From NCBI GenBank assembly GCA_028023455.1, contig JAQFVV010000001.1:27520426-27584425 (forward strand): DNA of 64,000 nucleotides, read 5' to 3'. Below the pieces are notes generated by a model that ran no database searches, was not told where the DNA came from, and worked only from the letters and a program-made list of their open reading frames with translations. This document shows, one piece after another, positions 1 through 11,774 of this stretch (positions are counted from its first letter, which is position 1; each line of letters starts with the position of its first letter). The translations under genes were made by a program, and so were the position numbers. This DNA comes from Epiperipatus broadwayi. Lineage: Eukaryota; Onychophora; Udeonychophora; Euonychophora; Peripatidae.

Positions 1-1894
1 GATGCTCGTAATCAAATTGACGAGTTTTTTCCGTTGTCGAACTTCTTTGGCAGTTTTAAATTCTTTCTCTCCATCAACCTCTTCGCTAAGTTCATCTGCA
101 ATTTTGAGAATGTTTTTGAAATTTGAATCTGATCGATATTCTCGTAAAAATTTATTTAGATTTGCGATCGATTCTAAAGCAAGTGAAGCATTCATATTTA
201 CATTTTGGAGCATTTTACTGACAGGATTTATTCTATTTAATATATCATGCCAAATTATTAAAGAACAAATAAATTTGTAATCCTTAAGGTTAGTGCAGAG
301 TGATTGAGCTTCATGTTGAATTTCTCTATTAAAAGATTCGATTGTTCATTATTTCATAGAGTGCATCATAAATTTCACCCAACTGATACCGTAGAGGCGG
401 ATTGCATCAATTCTGCTTTCCCATCGTGTTTCTGATGGTTGTTTTAGAGTTAAAGTTTTAATAAATTTTAAAAGGATTGACCACCGTTTATAAGATGATG
501 AAAAAAAATTGTATATTTTTTGAACAATTGCAAAAAAAAACCAATTGTATCTACATTGACTTTGGCGGCATCGTTTATGATTAAGTTTAAAGAATGAGCA
601 GCACATGGTACGTAAAATGCACGAGGGTTTTTGGTTAAAATCAAATTTTGAAGTCCAGCCTTTTTGCCTTTCATGTTGGCCCCATTATCATACCCTTGAC
701 CACGCATGTCTTCAATGGGAATCTTCCATTTTCCAGTTGTTCAATTATTGTTGTACATAAACCTCGTCCAGTGGAATCTGTTATATCTATGAAACCTAAA
801 AAGTTTTCTCTAATTTTAACCGTTCCATTATTACAAAAAACGAAGCGAATAATTATGGTCATTTGTTCAATTTTACTTGCATCTGGTGTACAATCTAAAA
901 TAATAGAATAATATTTGGATTTCTTTATCGATAATAAAATTGTTTCCCTAATTGCTGTACTTAAAATTTCCAATAATTCATTTTGGCTATCTTTGCTCAA
1001 ATAATGTACTCTATTGTTTTGATCTAGGGCCCTCTCAACATGATTTTCCATAACGGGATCAAACTTCGCAAATAATTCAATTAATTTTAAAAAATTTCCG
1101 TTATTTTTTCGTATAATTTATCAGATGATCCGCGAAATGCTAAATTTTGACTACCAAGGAATTTGATAATTTCAATCAGCCGTTCCAAAACACTCCTCCA
1201 ATGTTTCTTTTCCATTTCATATAAATTTTGAGATTGACAATCAATAGTAATTTTGTTTTTTAATCTTTTCTCAAGTTCATTCCAATTCAATAAACTTTTC
1301 ATGTGAGCCATACTAGTTTCATGTCTGTGTAAAGTTGTACTTAAATTTCTCCAATTATTGTATCCTTCTATGAGGCTAGATTCAGTAGATCCAAAAACTT
1401 TGCAACAAAAGCAAAACACAGAGTTCAAAATTTCGGAATAAATAAGCCATTTTCGAAAAACTACTTCTCCGTTTTCCATTTTTCTATTATAATATACATC
1501 AGAAAATTTATGGCCATGTACATCGTTCGGATATATAATATCTTTCTTTTGAACAGGCCCCATTTCTACTAAAATAACACGTAGTTTGTCATCGATTTTA
1601 TTCCATTCAGCTGGATCTTCTAAATTTGTACACATTTGATATGATATTGGCACAATGACTTTGTTGTCACTTAACTGTTTCTTACTAAAATCTTGTTCAA
1701 TATTTTCAACAGTTCCCTGTGATCTAGATGATGTGCACGGTTCTGGTTCTTGTTGAGTATAAGCTATTTCAGAAGCAGTTGATATTTTAAGATATGTATT
1801 AAGTGATCCACTTTGTTTTTTAATGTTTGCTATTTTTCAGCTTGGCGTTTACGATTTTGTGCACGGATAGTTTTTTCTTAGTTTTTGATTCCAT
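1..1894 (-). pseudogene. hAT transposase, ZMYM1/TTF-type, 5' part, frameshifted
   Basis: This is a relic of a cut-and-paste transposase that would bind its element's ends in the nucleus. Read on the minus strand from an ATG at 1894-1892, it opens with a basic stretch (TIRAQNRKRQAEK). A frame change leads into ANIKKQSGSLNTYL and a polar spacer. A TTF-type zinc-finger region follows at about 1500-1290 (KWLIYSE, FCFCCKVF, then TLHRHETSMAHMKSL). A DUF4371/RNase-H-like segment occupies about 1050-470 and includes GQGYDNGANMKGK and VPCAAHSLNLIINDAA. The downstream helical region (ETRWESRIDAI, then EYRSDSNFKNILKIADEL) runs off the left edge. Frames change near 1870, 1070, 690 and 540-470, so no full protein is possible. 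The order matches ZMYM1-like hAT proteins. The catalytic C-terminus lies outside the window. Confidence 0.85.
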
Positions 1895-2989
1895 ATTACT
1901 TTTTACTCATGAACGCCACTTTAAAATAATTTTCAAATGTAATAAATAAATAAATACGGACTCTAATTTATATATTTACATCATGTATCTTAATACTTAA
2001 GATTATATATCGCTAATTTAGATGTCCAACACAAATTACTTCTTGCGTCAAAATACAAAACTCTCGTGCGGGGAAGAAGTTGTTTAACTTGTTTACCTAA
2101 AAAAGGCAGCTAATAAATTAGAAATATTCAGCCATTGACATTAAAAATGGTCAGGTTTTAAAATAACTCAAGTGTCCAGTTTTTTACGCTTGATTGAACA
2201 TTTTAGTTTTACCATTGGCAAGATTTTCTTTTGTTATCATATATTTTCTAATTAACACAGGTGGCCTGCCAGAGCCTGATTTGCGATTTCAATAGAAAAT
2301 TTCCTGGGATTATAATTATTGTTTACAAGTTCTTACTAAGATTTTAAAATTTGCGATAAACATCATAAGCAAACGTATGTAATTAATTTGCAAACCTAAT
2401 TAGTATGCAAAAAAATAGACTTTTGACAACGATTAAAATATATAAAATAAAAAGTAAACTGAAAATTATATTAAGTTTACTGGAATTATACCTATAATAT
2501 ATATTACATACACGTTCGAATATTTATATCAAATTATTATTTAAATAAAAAATTAGAAAATGTTTTATTTTGCAATATTATAATCGTTTCTTACGATTTC
2601 AAAATTATGTACATGATCTAATATATATATATACGCATATACATACATAAGTTCTAATTTATAATACTTTTAGTGTGTGTTTATTTATATATTTGCTAGC
2701 AGAAAGTTACTTATAGTTTACTATAAGCAGTACTATATATATATAAACATTACAATATGAAATTTGTAATATAATAAACTTTATGTTTAGTTTATTGTTC
2801 ATGATAAATAATAGATTTGATTGTTTTATATTTTTAATATTAAGCAGAGCTTGTGTGCAGGCCTGCTTGTGTGTGTCATTTAATAAGATATAATATGACT
2901 TCATATGATTTTCAATAATCTACTCTCAATAATTTTTGTAAATAAACATTTGAGAATAATATTCTTCAAATGTGAGTATTTTTGTTAGT
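1895..2989. other. Non-coding interval between hAT transposase start and right terminus
   Basis: This is AT-rich sequence with short (TA)n runs near 2620-2645 and 2735-2745. It has no supported gene. It probably belongs to the hAT element, as 5' non-coding DNA between the transposase start at 1894 and the candidate terminus at 3112. Confidence 0.35.
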
Positions 2990-3112
2990 AGAGTTTTAAT
3001 TTCTCAGGGATGGCGCCTTCTTTTTCAGATGCTAATCTCTCAGTGATGGCGCCTCCTTCTGCCAGTGCCCGCATGCCTAGCATGCGTTGCATGCCCGCTT
3101 CCGCCGGCCCTG
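2990..3112 (-). repeat. Candidate hAT right terminus with subterminal repeats
   Basis: On the minus strand the block begins CAGGGCCGGCGGAAGCGGGC, ending at base 3112 on the plus strand. This is a typical hAT terminus and is GC-rich against the surrounding AT-rich DNA. Just inside lie two near-identical subterminal motifs (TCTCAGGGATGGCGCC near 3003 and TCTCAGTGATGGCGCC near 3039), like the repeats hAT transposases bind. TGTATATA (3113-3120) could be half of an 8-bp target duplication. The other end is off the window, so pairing with the transposase at 1-1894 is an inference from distance and orientation. Confidence 0.55.
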
Positions 3113-3120
3113 TGTATATA

Positions 3121-5658
3121 TATTAAATCTTATTGAGATTAATATTATATTTATAGTACTGTAGTGTAAAAAATACTTTTAAAAATTATATCCAATAAGT
3201 GTTTGTTTCATCATTGCTCAAAGATTTATAATAACTGGTTTACTGACTTCGCATTTTTAATTTTAATCTTATACTGTAATTTATTATTGTACTTAATTTG
3301 TAAGAAGTATAATAAATTTATAAAATATATATATACTTTATTTATTATAGTTGAAAACATAATTTCACTCAAGTGTAAAAATCATCAAAAATATAACTGT
3401 TGATTTAGATTGAAAGTTTTTAACTCTAATTATCATGCTATTGTATTTTCTCAAATTGCATTTTATATTTTAAAAACAAATATAAAGGCATGGTAAAGCT
3501 TTTCTTTTTTTATTGTTAAATAAAGCAAAAAGCTGAGTTTAACATTTTGAGAACAATTTACTTTTTCTATTTTCTTTTCAAGGTCATATTATACCGAGCA
3601 CTTCTCATCAAACTCTTGTGTACACACATAAGAAAAAATGAATAATTTTGTATTGGCTGAGGGTTTAAAATAAATTTTCTTTATATGTGAGATTTTTAAA
3701 TATTATAATTGGTGTATGTTTATATGTAAATGATAATGAAAAATGCTTTCTGAAAAATTTTAATTATATATATATATGCATAAACATATTATGACTTCTA
3801 TCTAGCCACATGAGTTTCACACATTATGAATATATAAATGCAATGCTATGTAGAATACACCATATCAATATTTTATCTATCTTCCTGGATGCAAATCCGA
3901 TATTCTTCAATGAAGACTTATTAAATTAATATATATATATATATGGTAATGTTAATTGCCCTTTTATAACAAAATATTTATTGGTAATAAAATATATAAT
4001 AATAGGCGTATGTTATTCGCGAATTAAATTAGTCTAGGGGAATTAGGAATATCTAATGGCCTAGTGTACAAGATGGGATGACTATACAATTTTAATCTTC
4101 AATTAACTAATTTACAATAGTCACGGATAACGACCAGACTGGTCATGCATAAAAGACAAGCCTTTATGCTGTTTCAGACACGTTTCCTGATCTGACCACT
4201 ATCCGTTCCACAGTAATAGTATTATTAAAAGATAAAGTAAAGAATGAGAAATAAACAAGCAACTAAATTATTAATAATAACAATAATTTTAATTAACGAA
4301 CAGAATGAGAATCTAAATATCTGTATGGAAAGCAAATATGACAGAAATATATCATAAAAAAAAGTTTATAATAAGTTTATTTAGTTATCTATCTATGTTT
4401 CAGTGAGCTCACATTTCATTAGTTTTTGAATATAGACATATGGTCATAAGAATCCTCATATTTTAAATGTCTGCATAATTCTCCTGGTTTGTTCCAATAG
4501 TAGTTTATTCCCATGAAGTTTTTTCCTATGATTGAGGATGTCCAAATTACACAGATTTATAAATACACTCCTAGAAGAGTATTTCCTTTTGATAACTAAT
4601 TAGAGGGCAAGTTTCCTTATATCAAGTGGCACATATTTTCAGTATCCGAAAGCAATTAATAGACTTGTAGAATCAAAGTTAATTTCTAAGTCATAATTTT
4701 TTTTTATAGTTCCATAATATGCCAACACTACGGAAAATTTCAGGGTGAGGCACTGTACTCCTGAAACTGCATTATTATTTCTTTTTAAATAATCATTAAA
4801 ATTGTCTTGACTCCCATCTTTAAAGTAACACAATGAATAATTGATTCCCTTTCTTTTGCTGGAGTTTTCCTTTTGGTTTTCAATTAGTTTTCATAGTAAC
4901 TTGGTACTTGGTATTATTAATATTTAATCTTATTTTACAATAAAAAATTGTAAAACTTTTTTAATTTTTACAATTATTATTATTTTAAATTTCTTCACAA
5001 TTTATTTTATAAATTATGATGTTTATACACCTTAGAATATATAATAAAAAAAGAAAATTGCATACACTATTTATGAAAAGCCATGCATGTAAACTCTGTC
5101 ATGGAGGTTACAATATATATACATATATTAATAATTAATCAAAATCAATTTAACAATTAAATAAGAACAATATATTTTTAATCTGCAACTCCAGTACTAT
5201 TGTATTCATTTTGCAACTGCTTCAATAGTAACTAATATTAAGCTATGAGTTTGCTTTTTCTGAACTGAAAGTACATTATCATGCAATTTATTAATATTTA
5301 ATCATTGAAAGAAATAACTGCACTTTATTAGTTTTTATAAATGTCTACTATTTTTTGATTATGTATTTTTTTTTTTGTCAATATCTTCACAGAACATATT
5401 TTAATAGCTCAATATTAATTATTTATGTACGAGGAATTAATTAATTTTAAAAATGTATAAGAAAATTAATTCATTTTTATCAGCTGCTATTTATTAATTA
5501 TCAAACTCTGGAAAAGATTATACAATAATTTTTTAATATATATACATATAATCAATGTTTAATTAATGATAAGGCTGGTTGGTGAAGGACTAAATATTTC
5601 TGGATTGATTTCTAACTGAAAAAAGTAAAGGAGAGAAAAAGAGAAAGATTTTGGTATA
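3121..5658. other. AT-rich interval, no gene seen
   Basis: I see only AT-rich sequence with short (TA)n tracts (for example 3763-3776 and 3930-3944) and poly(T) runs. Short open frames here have no recognisable motif. A slightly less AT-rich patch at 4010-4210 could be an old repeat, but I cannot classify it. Confidence 0.5.
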
Positions 5659-5666
5659 GTTTAGTA

Positions 5667-6415
5667 CAGTGGTCTTCAACCTTTTCACACCTGCGGACTG
5701 GCAAAAATAAGTATAAGGTTTCGCAGACTGACTGAAGTTTATCAATAAATTTTTTTAAAGATATAAACTGCTTAGCCTTAGATGAGTATAATTGTTATAA
5801 CTGACCAAAACAGCACATTAGTTAGTGTGTATTGTAATGGCATTGCTTACCTTCACATGCTGAACACTTTCTCGAGTTGCGCAATCATTCTGCTACAGAA
5901 AACAGTACAATAACAATCGTTCTCATTAAGGTGCTTGCATTTCTACGTTTATTATTTCATTGTTAAAACATGCAAAATGTTATTCACCTGAATGTTAGGA
6001 AATATCATAGCTAGTATAATTACATGACTATGATAAATGCAATATCTGTATTTAATGTTAAATATACAAGATGAAGTTATATATTTATATATATGGAGTT
6101 TGTATAATAAAAAACTTTTTTAATTTTGAATTTTTATAGAAAAATAATAAAAAATTTAATTCTACCCCCCCCCTCCATAAATATCTGTGATAAATAGAAA
6201 AATTAATTTATGTATGATTGATTAGATTTTGTTTTCATTCTGTTTCTTTTTTGTAATCGGGTAAAAATGCGATGAAATAAAAATTGCTTATATTAATTAA
6301 AAGTTTAAAATCTTATTATTTTGTTATTACAAACTTTTGTGCCAGTTTAGTGCGGACTGGCAGAAAATTTCTGTAGCCCGGCACCAGTCCACGGACTGGG
6401 AGTTGAAGACCGCTG
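5667..6415. mobile_element. Non-autonomous hAT element (MITE) with 8-bp TSD
   Basis: The left end reads CAGTGGTCTTCAAC and the right end, reverse-complemented, reads CAGCGGTCTTCAAC: 13 of 14 bases match and the CAG start is typical of hAT. The same 8 bases, GTTTAGTA, flank both ends (5659-5666 and 6416-6423), the exact target-duplication length of the hAT superfamily. GGACTGGCA-type motifs recur inside both ends (near 5695, 6355 and 6393). The 749-bp interior has no transposase frame, so it would depend on an enzyme supplied elsewhere. The two hAT transposase relics in this window have different terminal motifs, so neither is an obvious source. Confidence 0.93.
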
Positions 6416-6423
6416 GTTTAGTA

Positions 6424-7434
6424 TATGTTCTGGGACTTTTTTTTTTTTTATACATGCTGAAACCATGAACTATTAGTGGCATACTAAGCTATTTTTTAAT
6501 CTAGCATAACTGTAAATACATGAGTAGAATACATATAATATTAAAATAATACAAACGATAAATATATATGAATTTTGTATTTAAATATGTATAACATTAA
6601 TATGTAATCTCATGATCTTTCCAAATATTTGCCCTATCCAGTCAGAGTCAACGAGATCTTGCATTTGTAATTCTCAAAAATAAAAAAAAAAATAAATGGA
6701 AAATTAATATTATCTTGGTTGGATAAAAAAAAAAAAAAAAAAAAAAGGGGAAAAAAATGCTTATTTTTCAGTTTTTTCACTAAATAATACAAACAAATAA
6801 GGGGGAGGGGGCTTGTCCAAACATTTGTCCTTGTGAAGTGAAAAGGAAGCGGGAATAAAAAGATTTTGTCCAAACACTTGCTTATTGTGGAATTTTTGTA
6901 ATTGTTCTTCTGGTTATTTATTTATATTACTTAATAATGTTATTGAAAAGCTTCTTTTTTATGTTAAAATAAATAAAAAACTTTTGAAAAAAAGTATAAT
7001 ATACTTGTTCATATTATTTATTAATTGAATATTTTTTTCTTGTTTGGTTATATTATTTGTTAGTTAAATTTTTTTATTCTTTTTAACTTCGTGCTGTTTT
7101 TTCATAGTAAAAAATATGCCAGCAGAATAGAAGCAATTTGGACTTCTATTTACTGAATATTTATCTTAATAATATACATATTTATTATTCAAACCACTTT
7201 AAGATAAAATATAAATTTTTTTAATTAAATAATTTTTCTGATTGTTCTATTTGTTGAACATTGCAGCCTTTATTTTCATATTATTTGTTAATTAAAGCTG
7301 TAATATAATAATTTTTTTTATTCAATGATGAACTTTATTCATCCAATAAACAAAATAGGTACTTTATAACTTGTAACTTAGGTGACAACATATGACCAAT
7401 TCAATTGGGTATTAGGGACATTTGAGACAAAAAA
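6424..7434. other. AT-rich interval with poly(A)/poly(T) tracts
   Basis: This holds a 12-base T run near 6438-6449, a roughly 20-base A run near 6725-6746 followed by GGGG, and an 8-base G/A purine patch near 6800. No gene or structured repeat is evident. Its right part may include the 3' tail of the LINE that begins at about 7435. Confidence 0.45.
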
Positions 7435-10400
7435 TTAATAAAAAAAACATATAATTATTATAAAATGATGATTTAACAAAATTTGCTGTGAAAGGTTGAG
7501 ATACAGGAAATCTTGATGGAGTTTAGCATAGGAAACTTTGCAGTCCCTTGCTTTCAATGTTTTAATAATATCCAACAAATTACTAAATATATTCCCTGAA
7601 TTTCTACCAAATGTGATATTGCACCTAAGGAATATTTCAGCATGATAGAGAATTTTATTGCTGAGTAAACACCAGCCTGTATACAGTAGTATTGACAATT
7701 CTGTCCTTATATGATATCATCCATCAGCTGATTAACGATCTGTACTGCTGTAGAGTTTTGCACCCATGTAGGAAGTGCTGCAGTGTTTCACTTTCACCAC
7801 TGCACATTTGACATTGAGTATGTATTTTATTAAACCCTCTTTTATTCACTAGGAATTCATTAGTTGGTAATGAGTGTACATTTATTTTTAAAGTAAATCT
7901 AGATATTTAGCCTCTAGCTTTCATAGTTTGAATCATCTGATGATGTGTTTATTGTTAACCTTGAGAACAGTTGGTGTTATCACGAAGAATTGACAGAACA
8001 GTTAATGAATGTCCCAATATTTGAGCTTATTCCCAATTGCCCCCACAATAATTTCAGCACTCGTAACCAGATTGACAAACATATCGGTCCAGGGTTGGGT
8101 TCAACCATGGAGGTGATGGGGTATCAATGGGAGCGACTAGGGATTGGTAAGAGTCCTGTGAGATTATTCTTCTAATTGTGACAAGCATATTATGTGCTCT
8201 GTATTTGAAAGGAAGAGAGGGTATATAGTCCTAGTCCATTGAGTTTTTTAGATAGTCATGCCTTCCTAAGGCTGATTGCACCAGTTTTCTTTCTCCACAG
8301 GAATCCAGAACATATTAATTTTTGCTATGAAGGTCTTGGTGGGAAGGATGATTGGAAGGAAGTAATTTATTTTAGAAATCTTAACGAGTTGAGTAATGTG
8401 ACCATGCCATAGAGAGACAAGTAAATACCAGAGAGTGATTTAGAGTATCTGTTATGCCCTTGGAAAGTATGTTTTGTAATTGGGATTCTCATATCCCAAG
8501 GAAAAAGCTTGAAAGGGAACCCTGGCTAGAAAGGGCGATGGAATTTTTGTTTCAGATGACAATTTCCAGGCCACAGACTTGTCCCGATTGAAAAACAGCT
8601 GATATTGTTCTGAATACCAGTGTAATATGTTTTCCAGCATTGGTAGGCGATCTGTAGATGGGAGGAGGATGACTATGTCATCAATATATGCCAGGCTCTT
8701 TGCCTCCCTCCTCAGCCTGGTAGTGTAAACCACAGGGAGATCTCTTTCAATTTTAAGAACCAATGGGTTGATAAATGCAGTAAATAATAATGGGCTTAAT
8801 GAAAATTCCTGCGGTATAGAGATGTTGGGACAAAACCCCAGAGCGATTCTACCATCCATCAAACAAGAATCTCCCTGTTGCAAAGGAGGTTTTCCATGAT
8901 GGATAATAGGGTTTGGGGAATAGAAGGGGTTCGTAGTATACTGATGATTAGATTGACCCTCACTAAGTCAAAGGTTTCCTGAATGTCTAATTGGACAGGT
9001 ATGGGACTGGAATTTCTCTGGCATCTCACATGTTCAAACTGTGAGGGAGAAAAACTGGGAATAATTAGATCTTGGATCGAATCTTTGATTATAGACACTA
9101 TTATTTATTATGAGAAGAGACATCATCAAAATAGGCCTAAGACTTGTGAGCTCTGATGGCGGACTATTCCTTTTCAGAGATGGGACTATTGAGACCGGAT
9201 ATAGTCGACAGTTCATTCAGCATGTTAAAAAAATATTGGGGATGATATAATGTCTGAGGTGAAGAAGAAGGAACTTGTGTATTGCATGTGGTCCAGGATG
9301 GATTCTGTCAGGAATTGGATTTTTAATTTATTTAGAATGGTATTGGCTGTAATTTCATGATGAAGAGCATTGTCAATGTTAAGGGTCCTTCTATTGTTTT
9401 GGATTTCTGGTTCTTGAAGCTTTGTCTTGAAATGATTTCTTATGATGATTAACCTGTTTTCTATATGTAATTTGCCATTGATATGTATGGAAGAGGGAAT
9501 GACCTGCTTTTTTTTGAGGCCAGTTCCCAACCTAGGTAGCTTCTGGTCCAGCAAGACTGACTATCCAAGAATCTTCAGGCTTGCTTAACTGCAATGTATT
9601 CTGCTAGGGCCTTCTGTACATCACTGTGTTGTTGCTTGAGTAGGGTGATTTGATTAGTGTCACAGAGTTCATCAGAGCTTAAATTCAAGTGATATGCAAT
9701 TTGATCCATTTCTGATAGTAATTTCAAGGATCCACGAATGTTCTGAATAAATCTGTTGATGAGTGACTGGAAAATCTCAACAAAAAAGTGATCCAAGCAG
9801 ATACTGGGCCCAGACTCAGAATATTTATTTTGTCTGTGAAAACCACTGTTTTAAGTTTAGTGTCCATTAAAAAATGTAGTTCTGGGGAGTAGTATGTGAG
9901 GTCAATAAGGGTTTTCCAGCTGTTGGTACAGAATGAGAAGGCATCTACGGGAAATAGACCCTGCCTGCAGGATAACACCCTTGGAAAACAAATGTATGCA
10001 TTTCTTATTGAACCTCTCATATCCCATGTTAAAGTCACCCAGTATAAGCAGAGGCATTGACTTATTTGCAGTTAGTACATTAATTTCGAATATGATGTGC
10101 TTAATGAGTGAGTCATCTGGTTGTAGGTAGAGGTATGCAATATAGCATCTGAAGTTTCAAAATTGAGCTTCAACTAATATGGAATTCTCGTCTAAGTATA
10201 AAATTGCAAAGCCAGAAGGACCAGAGTGCTTATTTATGATTATTGCAACCCCTTTGGCTGAAATGATGGATGCAGAATACCTGAAATAGCCAAAGGAAGA
10301 AAAAGCAGAATCAATTTTGTGACTACAATTTGTTTAGTTTGATTTCAGACATGAATAAAATGTTAGGAGCATTGTGGTGTAACCAGTTTTTGATAGCAAA

Positions 10401-10544
10401 TATTCTACTTGGGGAGTTTAGTCCCCTAACATTAATTCTAACTATTGAAATGTGTATGTAAAGACAACATAGAATGGGTACAGCATTTATTTTCATGTTT
10501 AGTTGCATTGAGAGGGTAATATGCACAATCAGGTATGTGCACAA
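7435..10544 (-). pseudogene. LINE-B ORF2: endonuclease/reverse transcriptase, multiply broken
   Basis: This is a relic of the ORF2 protein of a non-LTR retrotransposon, which nicks DNA and reverse-transcribes its own RNA at the nick. On the minus strand the order is conventional. The apurinic-type endonuclease starts near 10480 (INVRGLNSPSRIFAIKNWL), has LILGDFNMG near 10040, and ends with LDHFFVEIF near 9795. RT follows with SLRPI near 9140, LDIQETFDLVRVNLII near 8980 (motif A region), QQGDS near 8880, FSLSPLLFTAFINPL near 8800 (motif B) and AYIDDIVIL near 8690 (motif C; usual Y-A-D-D reads Y-I-D-D). A C-terminal zinc knuckle, CQMCSGESETLQHFLHGC, lies near 7815-7760. Stops and frame changes separate the segments. 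I cannot assign the clade; a C-terminal CCHC knuckle with an AP endonuclease occurs in several I/R1/Jockey/Tad-type lineages. Confidence 0.85.
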
Positions 10545-10559
10545 AAAAAGAAAAATAAT

Positions 10560-11768
10560 ATAGACTTAACAAGGAAGACTAATTGATAGGGAAGGAGAGT
10601 CATTGGTTAAATTTGATGGTAAAAATTTACTGGGCCAAAGATCTGGTAGTTTTTCTTGGGGATTTTTTAGTTTTTTTGTTTTTCTTTTTTGCATTGGCCA
10701 TAACGAATGGGTCATCTCAACTGTTGTCTGAAATGCCACCTTCTGAAATTTCAATTATTTGATTGTATAAAACTTAAATCTCAAAAGAAGACATGCCAGA
10801 GTTTGTGTAATGAGTCTTTTGAACTCGCCAGTACCCTTGGATGACATGGTTGCTTAACATTGTTATCTTTGTCACCCATTCCTTCAGAACTTTTGACTTT
10901 CTGATTGAATTGGATGATGCATTTACTTATGCACAGGACATCCTTTTCAGTGGCAGTATTCATAGCCCAAGATTCTCACCATTCAAGTTTGAGTCCATGT
11001 CTGATATACCTTCCTCTAACGAGAATTTCTTGCAGGAATGAGCAGTGTCATTAGTCTTAGGACCAGGCAGAAGATCCATTTTATTTAAGTGGATCCTCTA
11101 TCTATATTGAAGTGTATAAGTTGACCAATAGATTTTCAATGGAAATAGCTGGAACCTGATTATCAGAAATGACTGAAGCGACCAGCCTGCACTTATGGCC
11201 AAGAATCTTTTTTCCTTACAAATGGATACCACTTTTGAGGGCACTCCCTCATCAAATGTTCACGGGTAACCTTGCAGCCTGACTCTCTTAATGGAAATGA
11301 CTAGAGGGGACTCATTATTTGCAATGATAGTAGGGATAGCTTCTAGGAAAAGACTGTTTCAGGCTAAATGCAAAGATTCTGGTGTTGTTGAATGTAAGAC
11401 TACCAGTGTTTTTATCCTTGAGATATTCAAAGTTAACAACTTTCCCATTGTTGTCCAGATACATCTGCAGTATTGTTTCTCAAAATTGATATGGCAATTT
11501 CTGATGGTACCATGTAGTAGTGATAGTCTGGGTGGATCAATTGTCACAAGAAACTTATCCTCTAAGAATCTGTGTTGGTTTTTAAAAGCTTGCTTCTGTA
11601 AGTAGTTGTTAAACTGTATTGCTACATATCGATCATTGGGCAGTGTGATTTTGAAGACATTTTTGATTAAATTATTGGTTTTTAAGAGATTATAGAGCTC
11701 TTCAAGTGGGAATTTGAAGAGGCTACAGATTAGATCTGTTATGGCAAAGGCTATCGAACAGTCATTTT
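10560..11768 (-). pseudogene. LINE-B ORF1 (gag-like) remnant
   Basis: Directly upstream of LINE-B ORF2, with about 20 bp between the ORF1 stop and the ORF2 region, the minus strand holds a coding-like segment. Its clearest part, 11765-11359, reads as one frame containing FKFPLEELYNLLKTNN, FKITLPNDRYVAIQFNN and FLVTIDPPRLSLLHGTIRN. A basic C-terminal stretch lies at 10754-10566 (MQKRKTKKLKNPQEK). Stops interrupt the middle. The position before an endonuclease/RT ORF and the basic tail suggest an RNA-binding ORF1 protein, but I see no zinc knuckle or RRM signature clear enough to name. The 5' end stops abruptly at about 11770, where unrelated RTE sequence begins. Confidence 0.55.
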
Positions 11769-11774
11769 CAATCT

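Noticed and set aside
648-911. Plus-strand open frames over the left hAT region (also 2-280)
   Set aside because: They are shadows of the minus-strand hAT transposase, which carries the recognisable motifs.
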